Positions 42,940-52,703 are shown, counted from the first letter of the stretch. The stretch is DNA of 64,000 nucleotides from CAZHJK01 sp964533275 (GCA_964533275.1 CAZHJK010000004.1:104697-168696); one strand, 5' to 3'. The notes: generated by a model not told the origin, from the sequence alone. Numbers and translations are program-made.

Positions 42940-44811
42940 ATGAAGATTAATACTATTAACGAATTAAAGGATATACAAAAAAAATTTATAGATGCCTTAA
43001 ACAATCAAAAGAAGAAGGTCATTATCTGTTCTGGTACTGGATGTGTTGCTAGAGGTGCACTGGATTTATATGATGAATTAAAAAGAATTATCAGTGAAAA
43101 TGATTTATATGTAGAGCTAGATTTAGAAAAGGAAGATGAAGGTGTAGGATTAAAGAAAAGTGGATGCCCGGGACTTTGTGAAGCAGGACCTTTAGTAAGG
43201 ATTGAGCCTGGAAACATTCTTTACACAAAGGTAGATGTTGAGGATTGTGAAGAAATAGTAAGGGAAACCCTAATAAATAATAAAACCATTGAAAGACTTT
43301 TACATCGTTCAGAGAAAGAGATATATAAAGAACAAAAAAACATTCCATTTTATAAAAATCAAACAAGACTTGTATTAGATAAATGTGGAGAAATAGATGC
43401 TGAATCCATAGAGGAATATATTATCCATGGAGGATATATGGGTTTGGCTAAGGCTCTAGAAAATATGACCAGCAAAGAAATTTGTAATGAAATAGAAGAT
43501 TCAAAGCTAAGAGGTAGGGGAGGCGGAGGTTTTCCAACGGGAGTAAAATGGTCTCAAGTACTTTCCTATAATAATGACACTAAATATGTAATATGTAATG
43601 GTGACGAGGGAGATCCGGGAGCATTTATGGATATGTGCATAATGGAAGGGCTTCCCCATAGTATAATTGAAGGAATGACCATAGCTGCCTATGCCACTAA
43701 TGCAACAGAGGGATATATATATGTAAGAGCTGAATATCCATTGGCAGTAAAAAGATTGACAAGGGCTATAGAACAAGCTAGAGAGTTTGGATTATTAGGG
43801 AAAAATATATTAGGAACTGATTTATCCTTTGATATACATATAAGTCAAGGGGCAGGAGCTTTTGTTTGCGGAGAAGCTAGTGCATTAATGGCATCCATAG
43901 AAGGTGAGCGTGGAATGCCTAGGGTTAAGGTGAAAAGGACAGTAGAAGAAGGTTTATGGAAAAAGCCAACAGTTTTTAACAATGTTGAAACCTATGCCAA
44001 TATAAGCCACATTATATTAAAGGGTGCAGACTGGTATAAGACAGTTGGTTCAGAAAGTAGTCCAGGTACTAAGGCATTTTCTCTAACAGGAAATGTAAAT
44101 AACACAGGAATATTAGAGGTACCCATGGGTTCTACTCTTAGGAATATAATATTTGAAATAGGTGGCGGTATTAAGAATGGAAAGAAATTCAAAGCCGTAC
44201 AAATAGGCGGACCCTCCGGTGGATGTTTAACGGAGAAACATTTAGATCTTCCATTGGATTTTGATTCCCTAAGTAATGTTGGCGCCATGATTGGTTCCGG
44301 TGGAATGGTAGTAATGGATGAGGACACTTGCATGGTAGAGGTTGCTAGATTTTTCATGAACTTTACTCAAAATGAATCCTGTGGCAAATGTGTACCCTGT
44401 AGAGAAGGTACCAAGAGAATGCTTAAAATATTAGAAAAAATTGTTGAGGGTAAGGGAACACTAGAGGACTTAGAACTACTTGAAGAATTAGGGGATACAA
44501 TTACCAATACCTCCCTATGCGGTTTAGGAAAAACTGCAGCCAACCCGGTAGTGAGTTCCTTAAGATATTTTAGGGATGAATATTTGGCACATATAGTAGA
44601 AAAGAATTGTCCTACTAAAACTTGTGAAGGTCTAAAAAGAATAGAAATAGATCCAGAGCTTTGTAAGGGATGTAGTAAATGTACCAGGATATGCCCTGTA
44701 GATGCAATAGAAGGAGAAATAAGACAAACTTTTGTAATAGATCAAGATAAATGTATAAAATGTGGTGCTTGTATAGAAACTTGCTCATTTGAAGCGATAA
44801 GGGAGGCGTAA
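42940..44811 (+). CDS. hydB: NADH-dependent [FeFe] hydrogenase subunit HydB (NuoF-like)
   Basis: The protein has 623 residues. The N-terminal thioredoxin-like [2Fe-2S] domain has CSGTGCVARGA and SGCPGLCEAGP. The NuoF core has RGRGGGGFPTGVKW for NAD(H)/FMN and GDEGDPGAFMD, and the [4Fe-4S] motif is ESCGKCVPCREGTKRM with SLCGLGKTAANP. Two C-terminal ferredoxin clusters follow (CKGCSKCTRICP and CIKCGACIETCS). This four-part layout is that of electron-bifurcating hydrogenase and related NADH:ferredoxin enzymes. It is the NADH-oxidising, FMN-binding subunit. Confidence 0.95.
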   Translation: MKINTINELKDIQKKFIDALNNQKKKVIICSGTGCVARGALDLYDELKRIISENDLYVELDLEKEDEGVGLKKSGCPGLCEAGPLVRIEPGNILYTKVDVEDCEEIVRETLINNKTIERLLHRSEKEIYKEQKNIPFYKNQTRLVLDKCGEIDAESIEEYIIHGGYMGLAKALENMTSKEICNEIEDSKLRGRGGGGFPTGVKWSQVLSYNNDTKYVICNGDEGDPGAFMDMCIMEGLPHSIIEGMTIAAYATNATEGYIYVRAEYPLAVKRLTRAIEQAREFGLLGKNILGTDLSFDIHISQGAGAFVCGEASALMASIEGERGMPRVKVKRTVEEGLWKKPTVFNNVETYANISHIILKGADWYKTVGSESSPGTKAFSLTGNVNNTGILEVPMGSTLRNIIFEIGGGIKNGKKFKAVQIGGPSGGCLTEKHLDLPLDFDSLSNVGAMIGSGGMVVMDEDTCMVEVARFFMNFTQNESCGKCVPCREGTKRMLKILEKIVEGKGTLEDLELLEELGDTITNTSLCGLGKTAANPVVSSLRYFRDEYLAHIVEKNCPTKTCEGLKRIEIDPELCKGCSKCTRICPVDAIEGEIRQTFVIDQDKCIKCGACIETCSFEAIREA

Positions 44812-44813
44812 AA

Positions 44814-46511
44814 ATGAAAACCATGATTATTGATAATAGAAATGTAGAATTTAGTGATGAAAAAAATGTTTTAGAAGTAGTAAGAAAAGCCGGTATAAAT
44901 TTACCTACCTTTTGTTATCATTCAGAATTAAGTGTATATGGAGCCTGCAGAATGTGTATTGTTGAAGATGACAGAGGAAAAATATTTACCTCGTGCTCTA
45001 CAGTTCCAAGGGCAGGTATGAAGATTTTTACTAATACTCCCAGGATTAGAAAATATAGAAAAACAATATTAGAGCTTTTACTATCTAATCATGATAGGGA
45101 TTGTACATCCTGTCATCTTACGGGGACATGTGAATTACAGAAGTTATCCCGTAGATTTGGACTAGAGGAAGTAAGATTTGAACAAACCAATAAAAATCTA
45201 CCCATTGATGTTTCTAGCTACAGTATAAAAAGAAATCCTAATAAATGTATATATTGTGGTGACTGTGTAAGAGTATGTGAGGAAGTACAAGGAGTTGCAG
45301 CATTAAGCTTAACCCATAGAGGATCAAATATAAAGATATCCCCTGCCTTTGATAAGAATATCGGTCAAGTAAATTGTGTTAATTGTGGTCAATGTAGAAT
45401 TGTCTGTCCTACCGGAGCAATTACTATTAAGGATGATAGGGAGAAGTTTTGGGATGTCTTAGATGATGACAGTAAAAGAGTTATTGTTCAGGTTGCTCCA
45501 GCAGTTAGAGTGGCACTAGGAGAAAGATTTGGGTTAGCTCCCGGTGAAATAACTATAGGTAAAATAATAGCGGCATTAAAGTTATTTGGGGTAGATGAGG
45601 TATATGATACGGCATTTGCTGCAGACATGACTGTGGTGGAAGAAAGTAATGAGTTTTTAGAAAGATTCACTAAGGGAGAAAAATTACCTTTATTCACATC
45701 ATGCTGTCCAGGCTGGGTGAAGTTTGCAGAAAATAGATACCCGGAATTAAGGGACAATATATCTTCTTGTAAATCTCCCCAGCAAATGTTTGGTGCAGTA
45801 ATTAAGGAACATTATAAGAAGAAAGACGAAGAGGATAAAAAAGAGACCATAATGGTATCTGTTATGCCTTGTACTGCTAAAAAAGCTGAAGCTGCTAGAG
45901 AGGAATTTGAAGTTAATGGAGTTAAAGAGGTAGATATGGTTATAACTACCCAGGAATTAGCAATGATGATAAAGGAAGCCGGAATATTATTTAATGAGCT
46001 GGAAGAGGATTCCTTTGATATGCCCTTTGGTTTGGCCAGTGGTTCGGGAATAATATTTGGAGCTACCGGTGGAGTTACTGAAGCTGTAGTTACGAGATTA
46101 TTAAGGAATAAGCCAGATCATCTTGCCAAGGATATAATATTTAAGGATGTTAGAGGATTGCAAAATATAAAGGAAGCAATTTTTGAATTTGAAGGAAACA
46201 GTGTAAAGATAGCAATAGTACATGGACTGAAAAATGCAGATCAATTAATAAAGAAGATAAAATCAGGAGAAAGTCATTATGATTTTATTGAGGTTATGGC
46301 TTGTACAGGAGGATGTGTCGCCGGTGGAGGTCAGCCTTTAAGCATAGATACTAAGATTAGAAAAAATAGAGCAAAGGGACTTTATAAAATTGATAGAACT
46401 TCCTTTATAAAGAGTTCTGAAAAGAATCCATTGGTATCATCATTATTTGATGGATTATTAAAGGATAGAAAAGATTTACTTCACGTACCAAAGGATAAAA
46501 AGGATAAATAA
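44814..46511 (+). CDS. hydA: [FeFe] hydrogenase catalytic subunit HydA
   Basis: The protein has 565 residues. In order it shows an N-terminal [2Fe-2S] domain (CYHSELSVYGACRMC), the His-Cys3 motif HDRDCTSCHLTGTC, two [4Fe-4S] motifs (CIYCGDCVRVCE, CVNCGQCRIVCP) and the H-cluster motifs TSCCPGWVKFAE, MPCTAKKAEAARE and ACTGGCVAGGGQP. The second Cys of TSCC, the proton-relay residue, is present. It lacks the extra C-terminal cluster domain of Thermotoga HydA. With HydBC it should make H2 from NADH plus reduced ferredoxin, or run in reverse. Maturases HydE, HydF and HydG are not in the window. Confidence 0.97.
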   Translation: MKTMIIDNRNVEFSDEKNVLEVVRKAGINLPTFCYHSELSVYGACRMCIVEDDRGKIFTSCSTVPRAGMKIFTNTPRIRKYRKTILELLLSNHDRDCTSCHLTGTCELQKLSRRFGLEEVRFEQTNKNLPIDVSSYSIKRNPNKCIYCGDCVRVCEEVQGVAALSLTHRGSNIKISPAFDKNIGQVNCVNCGQCRIVCPTGAITIKDDREKFWDVLDDDSKRVIVQVAPAVRVALGERFGLAPGEITIGKIIAALKLFGVDEVYDTAFAADMTVVEESNEFLERFTKGEKLPLFTSCCPGWVKFAENRYPELRDNISSCKSPQQMFGAVIKEHYKKKDEEDKKETIMVSVMPCTAKKAEAAREEFEVNGVKEVDMVITTQELAMMIKEAGILFNELEEDSFDMPFGLASGSGIIFGATGGVTEAVVTRLLRNKPDHLAKDIIFKDVRGLQNIKEAIFEFEGNSVKIAIVHGLKNADQLIKKIKSGESHYDFIEVMACTGGCVAGGGQPLSIDTKIRKNRAKGLYKIDRTSFIKSSEKNPLVSSLFDGLLKDRKDLLHVPKDKKDK

Positions 46512-46720
46512 TTTAATAAAAAATGCCTGCTCTCCGGTGGCAAGGAAGCGCGGGGACGGTGTTGAACAGTTTAGATAAATAGAATTCCATGTTTGATTTA
46601 AAAATATTAATATGATAAAATATTATTGAATTAAGGGGTTATAAGTATGTGATATGCTTTAAAATTTAAAGGGATATGTTAAAAAATAACATATCTAAAA
46701 TTATTAAGGGGGAATTAATA

Positions 46721-47986
46721 ATGGCTAAAGAGAATTTAAGCCCACTAGAAAATGCGCAAAAACAAGTAAAGGATGCATGTAATGCGCTAAACTTAGATCA
46801 ATCCGCATATGAATTACTAAAGGAACCCATGAGAGTAATCGAATTATCTATACCAGTAAAGATGGATGATGGTTCTGTAAAAGTTTTTAAAGGATATCGT
46901 TCAATGCATAATAATGCAGTAGGTCCTGGTAAAGGTGGAATAAGATTTCATCCAGGAGTTAACCTTGAAGAAGTAAAGGCCTTATCAATATGGATGACCT
47001 TTAAATGTTGTGTAACTGGAATACCCTATGGTGGAGGGAAAGGTGGAATAACAGTTGATCCCTCACAGCTTTCTCAAGGAGAACTAGAAAGATTATCTAG
47101 GGGTTATATTCAAGGGTTACATAAATATTTAGGAGAAAAAATAGATGTTCCAGCTCCAGATGTGAATACCAATGGGCAGATAATGTCATGGATGGTAGAT
47201 GAATATTGTAAGCTTAAGGGTGAGCAAAATCTAGGAGTAATCACAGGGAAACCAGTAGAATTTGGTGGATCTAAGGGAAGAAACGAGGCAACAGGATTTG
47301 GTGTAGCAGTAGTAGCAAGGGAAGCTGCAAAGAAACTGGGAATAGATATTAGTAATTCAAAAGTAGCTATTCAAGGCTTCGGTAATGTTGGAAGTTTCAC
47401 AGTAAAGAATGTACAAGGACAAGGAGCTACTATTGTAGCAATAGGAGAATGGGATAGAGAAATTGGAACATATGCATTATATAATGAAGAAGGTTTAGAT
47501 TATGAAGATTTAGCTGCATATAAAGCAGAAAATAAGTCAATCGTTAATTATCCTAAGGCTAAGAGAATTTCCTTAGAAGAATTCTGGGGATTAGATGTAG
47601 ATATAATGATTCCAGCAGCTATGGAAAATGCTATAACAGAAAAAGAAGCAGAATTGATTAATGCTAAATTGGTATGCGAGGCAGCGAATGGACCAACCAC
47701 AGTACAAGCAGATGAAGTAATAAATAGAAGAGGTATAACATTAACTCCAGATATTCTTACAAATGCGGGTGGAGTAACAGTATCATATTTTGAATGGGTA
47801 CAAAATCTCTATGGATATTATTGGAGTGAACAAGAAGCAGTTGAAAAAGAAGAAATTGCTATGGTTTCCGCTTTTGAAAATGTATGGAAAATTAAAGAAG
47901 AATATAATGTAACACCTAGAAAAGCAGCCTACATGTACTCAATTAAAAAGATTTCTGATGCGATGAAGCTAAGAGGCTGGTATTAA
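46721..47986 (+). CDS. gdhA: NAD(P)-specific glutamate dehydrogenase (canonical)
   Basis: The ATG at 46721 follows AAGGGGG; a longer frame from 46676 lacks a site. The 421-residue product has PGKGGIRFHPGVN, the catalytic Lys in PYGGGKGGI, DVPAPDVNTNGQIMSWM, QGFGNVGSFTVKN and TNAGGVTVSYFEWVQNLYGYYW, a full match to hexameric bacterial glutamate dehydrogenase. It interconverts glutamate and 2-oxoglutarate plus ammonia. It is separate from the divergent paralogue at 32251. A TGTTA-N5-TAACA palindrome lies about 30 bases before the start codon. Confidence 0.95.
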   Translation: MAKENLSPLENAQKQVKDACNALNLDQSAYELLKEPMRVIELSIPVKMDDGSVKVFKGYRSMHNNAVGPGKGGIRFHPGVNLEEVKALSIWMTFKCCVTGIPYGGGKGGITVDPSQLSQGELERLSRGYIQGLHKYLGEKIDVPAPDVNTNGQIMSWMVDEYCKLKGEQNLGVITGKPVEFGGSKGRNEATGFGVAVVAREAAKKLGIDISNSKVAIQGFGNVGSFTVKNVQGQGATIVAIGEWDREIGTYALYNEEGLDYEDLAAYKAENKSIVNYPKAKRISLEEFWGLDVDIMIPAAMENAITEKEAELINAKLVCEAANGPTTVQADEVINRRGITLTPDILTNAGGVTVSYFEWVQNLYGYYWSEQEAVEKEEIAMVSAFENVWKIKEEYNVTPRKAAYMYSIKKISDAMKLRGWY

Positions 47987-48006
47987 TAATTATATAAAGG
48001 AAATGC

Positions 48007-48034
48007 AAAAAGAGGGTAGATACCCTCTTTTTTT
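48007..48034 (+). terminator. Terminator after gdhA
   Basis: AAAAAGAGGGTA (48007-48018) pairs with TACCCTCTTTTT (48021-48032), followed by more T. Confidence 0.88.
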
Positions 48035-48149
48035 AATGTCATGCAAAACCTAGTGAATCATCTTAAACAATGAGATATCAGTTATCAGTAAACCTAAGAT
48101 CCCTAAAGCAAGAAAGACAAAATCAAATCACTTTATACCCTTTTTGTCT

Positions 48150-48836
48150 CTATCTAGGGATACAAATTCTCTGCCCTATTTGTAGTCTATTGGGATTTAC
48201 ACCGGGATTAGCTGCTCTTATGGCTGACACGGTGGTGTTATATCTTATTGCTAATTGATAGAAATTATCCCCTGCCCTAATAGTATAAACAAAAGTATTT
48301 GGTGGGCAAATGCCTGTTGGCCTTTCAGGTATACATATAATTTGACCTACTCTTAAAGAGTTAGGATCTACACTTGGATTGAGTTGTAAAATTGCATCTA
48401 CGGTAGTATCATATCTATTTGCAAGGGCATATAATGTGTCCCCTGCCCTTATAGTATAAGCAAAACTTCCCTCTAAACAAGTACCTGGAGGTGGAACTGC
48501 TCTTGGAATACAGATCACTTGACCAATCCTTAAGGCATTTGGATTAACCCCTGGGTTTGCAGCTATTAAAGCATTTACTGTAATATTATTTCTTATAGCT
48601 ATAGCATAGAAGGTATCACCTGCTCTAATGGTGTAAAGGGTACCGGTACATGGTGGTGTAGGTTGCCGACTTGGTATACAAATCACTTGACCTATTCTTA
48701 AAAAGTTAGGATCAATGTTGGGATTTACTGATAATATTTGCTGGACGGAAGTATTATATCTTATTGCCAGGCTATAAAGGGTATCGCCTGCAACTATTGT
48801 ATATGCAATAGTACCAGTTGGACAATTTGTACTCAT
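48150..48836 (-). CDS. Protein of four LysM repeats
   Basis: This 228-residue protein consists almost only of four LysM units of about 55 residues. Each runs TYTIRAGDTLYSLA-like, then RYNTTV, NP-N-VDPN, LRIGQ and ICIP. Short Cys-Pro-Thr/Pro linkers contain one Cys each (CPTGT, CTGT, CLEGS, CPPNT). No signal peptide or catalytic domain is visible. LysM repeats bind peptidoglycan or chitin-type glycans; in spore formers such proteins are often coat or cortex associated, which is only a suggestion here. It lies 91 bases downstream of a second LysM gene in the same direction. Confidence 0.9.
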   Translation of the reverse strand: MSTNCPTGTIAYTIVAGDTLYSLAIRYNTSVQQILSVNPNIDPNFLRIGQVICIPSRQPTPPCTGTLYTIRAGDTFYAIAIRNNITVNALIAANPGVNPNALRIGQVICIPRAVPPPGTCLEGSFAYTIRAGDTLYALANRYDTTVDAILQLNPSVDPNSLRVGQIICIPERPTGICPPNTFVYTIRAGDNFYQLAIRYNTTVSAIRAANPGVNPNRLQIGQRICIPR

Positions 48837-48927
48837 AATTCATCACTCCTTTATTCTAATATATTCAAATAATAAAAATTTGGAACAAAAATCTCCTCTA
48901 CCCAGCAGATAGAGGAGAATATTAATT

Positions 48928-49107
48928 TTATACTCTTGGTATGCAGAGCTGTTCTCCAATGATTAAATTATTTGGATCCACATCAGGATTTGCCGCTCGA
49001 ATATCATCTATAGTGGTATTGTAGCGTCGAGCTATGCTATAGAAGGTATCCCCAGACTCTATAGTGTGGGCGATAGTACCTGATGGACACTCACTTGGTG
49101 GTTCAGT
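48928..49107 (-). pseudogene. In-frame continuation of the LysM gene after a premature TGA
   Basis: After the TGA (49108-49110) the same frame reads on for 59 codons: a Cys-Pro linker (TEPPSECPSGT) and a full LysM unit ending EQLCIPRV, then TAA at 48928-48930. No start codon with an RBS is seen for it, so it looks like the former C-terminal repeat cut off by a nonsense change, or a sequencing error in a repetitive, poorly assembled region. Confidence 0.65.
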
Positions 49108-50143
49108 TCAATTAGGAATACAAATTCTCTGCCCCACCAATAAATTATTTGGGTCCACATTAGGGTTAGCTCTCTGAATTGCTTCTACAGTGGTATCAAA
49201 TCGTTGTGCTAATCTAAAGAAGGTATCTCCTGAACGTATAACATAGGCAAAGGTGCCTGAGGGACATACAGGTGGTATGGTAGCCTCGGGAATACAAATT
49301 CTCTGTCCTATTTGTAAATTATTAGGATCTACCCCAGGGTTAGCTCTTTGAATAGCCTCTACAGTAGTATTATATCGCTGAGCTAAGCTATAGAAGGTAT
49401 CTCCTGATCTTATAGTATATGCAAAGGTACCGGAAGGACAACCTGGTGGTGTACCATCTTCCTCAGGAATACAAATTCTCTGTCCTATTTGTAAATTATT
49501 AGGATCTACCCCAGGGTTAGNNNNNNNNNNNNNNNNNNNNNNNNNNNNNNNNNNNNNNNNNNNNNNNNNNNNNNNNNNNNNNNNNNNNNNNNNNNNNNNN
49601 NNNNNNNNNNNNNNNNNNNNCTCTTTGAATAGCCTCTACAGTAGTATTAAATCGCTGAGCTAAGCTATAGAATGTATCCCCTGATCTTATAGTATATGCA
49701 AAGGTACCAGAAGGACAACCTGATGCTGGTGGTCTCGGTGGTGTTGGCATTGGTGGTCTTGGTGGAGCTGGTGGTGTTGTACGCTGAGGTATACAAATCC
49801 TCTGACCTATCATTAAAGCATCAGGATCTACACCTGGATTTGCTTCCATGAGGGCTATGACACTTATATTATATTCTCTTGCGATGGAATAAAAGGTATC
49901 CCCTGACTGTACAGTGTAAGGCATTGTGCCAGCAGGACAAGGCCGTGGAACTGGTGGCATAGGGATACAAATTCTTTGCCCAATTCTTAGGCAATAGGGA
50001 TTGATCCTAGGGTTTGCTCTAATAATCTCATTGACAGTAGTATTATATTTCATAGCAATACTATATAGAGTATCACCAGCCATTATAGTATAAGGAAAAG
50101 TACCCATGGGACAACCTGGATTATAATAATACATATATTTCAC
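49108..50143 (-). CDS. LysM-repeat protein crossed by an assembly gap
   Basis: The start at 50143 has AAGGAGG upstream. Two LysM units and a Pro-rich linker (PPAPPRPPMPTPPRPP) precede further near-identical units of 59 residues (177 bases). A run of 100 N (49521-49620) falls inside a unit. If the flanks are joined with no gap, 936 bases of open frame (311 residues) result and the joined unit is complete. The 100-N spacer itself would break the frame, so the true missing length should be zero or a whole number of units. The frame ends at a TGA at 49108-49110, beyond which the same frame continues. Confidence 0.75.
49521..49620. other. Assembly gap (100 N)
   Basis: Exactly 100 N, a conventional placeholder. 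The flanks GGGTTAG and CTCTTTGAATAGCC are contiguous in the neighbouring repeat unit near 49340. Confidence 0.95.
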
Positions 50144-50268
50144 CTCCTTATTTCTCTAATAGTATATTCTTGTAAGTTCAAAAAGGTTAGTGAAAAATAA
50201 AAAGAATTTTATTTGGGTAAAATGAATAAAACACTATTAAAGGGAAAATAAGGTAAGGAGGAAAATTT

Positions 50269-50838
50269 ATGATTTTAAAAATTGCAATATATATATTATT
50301 TTATGTAAGTGTGTTTTTATTAGGTTTTTTTGGGATTACACCTATATTGCTATTAGATTCTATTGAAGATAAGATACCCTACATTATTTTAGTGATAATA
50401 GGATATCCATCACTTATCGGACTTATGGTATTAGTATATAAAAAGGAAATTATTAAACCTGGAATTAAGAAGAAACAATTAAAAGGTGATGGTGTTGATG
50501 AATCTAAGGATGGAGGAGAGGAAGAATTTTATGATAGTTGTACTGAAGAAGGAGTTGAAGAAAAAGCTGAGGAGATAGAAGATGTACAAGAGGAGGAAAA
50601 TACTAATCAAGATTTTAATAAAGTTGATGATGTAGTGCAAGAGAGCAAAGTAAAAGATGAAGTAAAAAATGATAAAGTCGAAAAAGAAAGAGTTAATGTA
50701 ATAGATGAAGAAGATATAGAAGCTCTGAAAGAAGTGGAAAGAGAGATTGAAGTAGTGGATAAAGATGTAAATGAAAGCTTTAATAAGGATATAGATGTGA
50801 AAGAAAAGAGCAAGGTTTTGGAAGGGGAAAATACTTAA
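50269..50838 (+). CDS. Two-helix membrane protein with long acidic/charged tail
   Basis: This 189-residue protein has two N-terminal hydrophobic helices (about residues 3-28 and 38-60). Then come about 125 residues almost entirely of Glu, Lys, Asp and Val (EEGVEEKAEEIEDVQEEE-like), probably disordered or coiled coil. The membrane part resembles the 72-residue protein at 3518: FFGITPILLLD against FFGLGPVLLAD. GTAAGGAGG precedes the ATG. No family is known to me. The charged tail may be a cytoplasmic tether. Confidence 0.6.
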   Translation: MILKIAIYILFYVSVFLLGFFGITPILLLDSIEDKIPYIILVIIGYPSLIGLMVLVYKKEIIKPGIKKKQLKGDGVDESKDGGEEEFYDSCTEEGVEEKAEEIEDVQEEENTNQDFNKVDDVVQESKVKDEVKNDKVEKERVNVIDEEDIEALKEVEREIEVVDKDVNESFNKDIDVKEKSKVLEGENT

Positions 50839-50927
50839 TATTTGATAATATTTCATTACAATGTTCGTGTTTTTTATACATATACTAAAAATTAATTACA
50901 AATAATTTATAAAAGTTCGTTTTCTTA

Positions 50928-50956
50928 TTGACATCCTAAAAAAAGTTTGCTATTAT
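50928..50956 (+). promoter_or_regulatory. Promoter of the purine permease leader
   Basis: TTGACA (50928-50933) and TATTAT (50951-50956), spacer 17, lie 23 bases before the riboswitch. Confidence 0.8.
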
Positions 50957-50978
50957 TTAGCTATAAACAACTGAATGA

Positions 50979-51054
50979 CTCACTCATATAAATTCAGGGA
51001 TATGGCCTGATCGTTTCTACCAAACAACCGTAAATTGTTTGACTATGGGTGAAA
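50979..51054 (+). ncRNA. Guanine-class purine riboswitch (permease leader)
   Basis: P1 strands TCACTCATA (50980-50988) and TATGGGTGA (51044-51052) enclose ATAAATTCAGGGATATGGCC, GATCGTTTCTACC, AACCGTAAATT and TTTGACTATG. The discriminating base is C (GACTATG), indicating guanine/hypoxanthine. Confidence 0.97.
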
Positions 51055-51079
51055 CAATGCCTTTATTATCTAAATTAAT

Positions 51080-51120
51080 AAGATGGCTTGGTTTCACTTA
51101 TAGACCGAGTCATCTTTTTT
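51080..51120 (+). terminator. Regulated terminator of the permease riboswitch
   Basis: AAGATGGCTTGGT (51080-51092) pairs with ACCGAGTCATCTT (51104-51116), including two G-U pairs, followed by TTTT. GTTTCAC (51091-51097) is complementary to GTGAAAC (51049-51055) at the P1 3' strand, so an antiterminator is possible without ligand. Confidence 0.9.
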
Positions 51121-51234
51121 ATTTTAAAGCAGTAAAGGAATAATAGCTATCCATTAGTCTTAAACTATAGGGTAGTTAATCATATTCCTAAGGAATAATA
51201 TTTACATATTTAATTACAAAGGAGGATATTACTT

Positions 51235-52665
51235 ATGAGTAATAAACCAAATCAATTATCTCCAGAGGGCAATTTTTTTGAAAGATTATTTAAACTGCGT
51301 GAAAATGGCACAAATGTAAAAACAGAAATTATAGCAGGTATTACTACTTTTATTACCATGGCTTACATTATCTTTGTAAACCCAAACATCCTAAAGGAAG
51401 CAGGCATGAATGCCCAAGGATTATTTGGGGCAGAGGCTGCTGAACTTGGTATGATGGCTGATCCGGTTGTTGGAGCTGTATTTGTAGCAACATGTATAGC
51501 AGCTGTTATTGGTACACTAGTAATGGGGTTATATGCAAATCTTCCCTTTGGCTTGGCACCTGGAATGGGCTTAAATGCATTTTTCGCCTATAGTGTTGTA
51601 TTGGGACTTGGATATACATGGCAACAAGCTTTAGCTGCAGTATTTATATCAGGAATTTTATTTTTAATATTATCAATTACAGGTATAAGAAAAGGAATTG
51701 TTGAAGCACTGCCTCAATCCTTAAAAAATGCAATTACTGGTGGTATTGGATTATTTATCGCTTTTATCGGCTTAATTAATGGACATATTATTGTAGATAA
51801 TCCTGCAACTTTAGTAGGATTTGGAGATTTTACTGAACCTAGAACTATATTAGCACTTATAGGATTAGCTGTTACTGGAATTTTAATGGTTAAAAAAGTT
51901 AAGGGTTCTATTCTAATTGGTATTCTTGTATCAACAATTGTTGCTATACCAATGGGTATTGTTAGTTTAGAAGGATTTACATTAGTATCTGCACCTCCAA
52001 GTTTAGGACCAACCTTTTTGAAAATGGATTTTGCAGGTTTGTTAAATATGACAGGAGAAGTAACTTTAATCAGCGCGATTATAAGTGTGGTAACAGTAGT
52101 TATTTCCTTTAGCTTAGTAGATATGTTTGATACTATTGGAACACTTGTTGGAACAGCAACACAAGCAGGATTAGTAGATGAAAAGGGAAATGTTAAAAAT
52201 ATGGAAAAGGCATTATATGCTGATGCAGTTGCTACAAGTGTAGGCGCAGCCATAGGAACATCCACTACTACTACCTATGTTGAAAGTGCTGCTGGTGTTA
52301 GTGATGGTGGACGAACAGGTCTAACAGCTGTTACTATTGCAGCTTTATTCTTAGGAGCAATTTTCTTCTGGCCTCTAGTGGGTATTGTACCTGGTGAAGC
52401 TACTGCTCCAGCTTTAATGATTGTAGGAGTATTAATGATGTCATCTGTAAGAAATATTAATTTTGATGATTTTTCAGAAGCAATGCCTGCTTTCTTTACT
52501 ATGGCTATTATGCCTTTATCCTATAGTATTGCTAATGGAATTGCAGCAGGTATGATTATTTATCCAATTACAAAAATAGCAACTGGTAAGGGAAAGGAAG
52601 TACATCCCGCCATATATATAATAGCATTATTATTTATTCTAAGATTCACTATCTTGCCTAAATAA
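51235..52665 (+). CDS. NCS2 family guanine/hypoxanthine permease (PbuG/AzgA type)
   Basis: This 476-residue protein has about 13-14 helices. NVKTEIIAGITTFITMAYIIFVNPNIL at the start, PFGLAPGMGLNAFFAYSVVLGLG, SFSLVDMFDTIGTLVGTATQAGL and GTSTTTTYVESAAGVSDGGRTGLTAV are the AzgA/PbuG-branch signatures of NCS2. It imports purine bases by proton symport. The guanine riboswitch with an off-type terminator upstream independently supports guanine or hypoxanthine as substrate. It ends at the terminator at 52671. Confidence 0.95.
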   Translation: MSNKPNQLSPEGNFFERLFKLRENGTNVKTEIIAGITTFITMAYIIFVNPNILKEAGMNAQGLFGAEAAELGMMADPVVGAVFVATCIAAVIGTLVMGLYANLPFGLAPGMGLNAFFAYSVVLGLGYTWQQALAAVFISGILFLILSITGIRKGIVEALPQSLKNAITGGIGLFIAFIGLINGHIIVDNPATLVGFGDFTEPRTILALIGLAVTGILMVKKVKGSILIGILVSTIVAIPMGIVSLEGFTLVSAPPSLGPTFLKMDFAGLLNMTGEVTLISAIISVVTVVISFSLVDMFDTIGTLVGTATQAGLVDEKGNVKNMEKALYADAVATSVGAAIGTSTTTTYVESAAGVSDGGRTGLTAVTIAALFLGAIFFWPLVGIVPGEATAPALMIVGVLMMSSVRNINFDDFSEAMPAFFTMAIMPLSYSIANGIAAGMIIYPITKIATGKGKEVHPAIYIIALLFILRFTILPK

Positions 52666-52670
52666 ATTTA

Positions 52671-52703
52671 AAATCCGATTAGAAGACTTCTAATCGGATT
52701 TTT
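52671..52703 (+). terminator. Terminator after the permease
   Basis: Arms AAATCCGATTAGAAG (52671-52685) and CTTCTAATCGGATTT (52687-52701) are followed by TTT. Confidence 0.92.

Noticed and set aside
46677..46691. TGTTAAAAAATAACA before gdhA as a Rex box
   Set aside because: The half-sites are separated by one base too few compared with TGTTAA-N4-TTAACA, and the site lies downstream of any obvious promoter. Not called as an operator.
51714..52265. 183-codon antisense frame over the purine permease
   Set aside because: Shadow of the NCS2 permease gene, which is complete and well conserved; no RBS.
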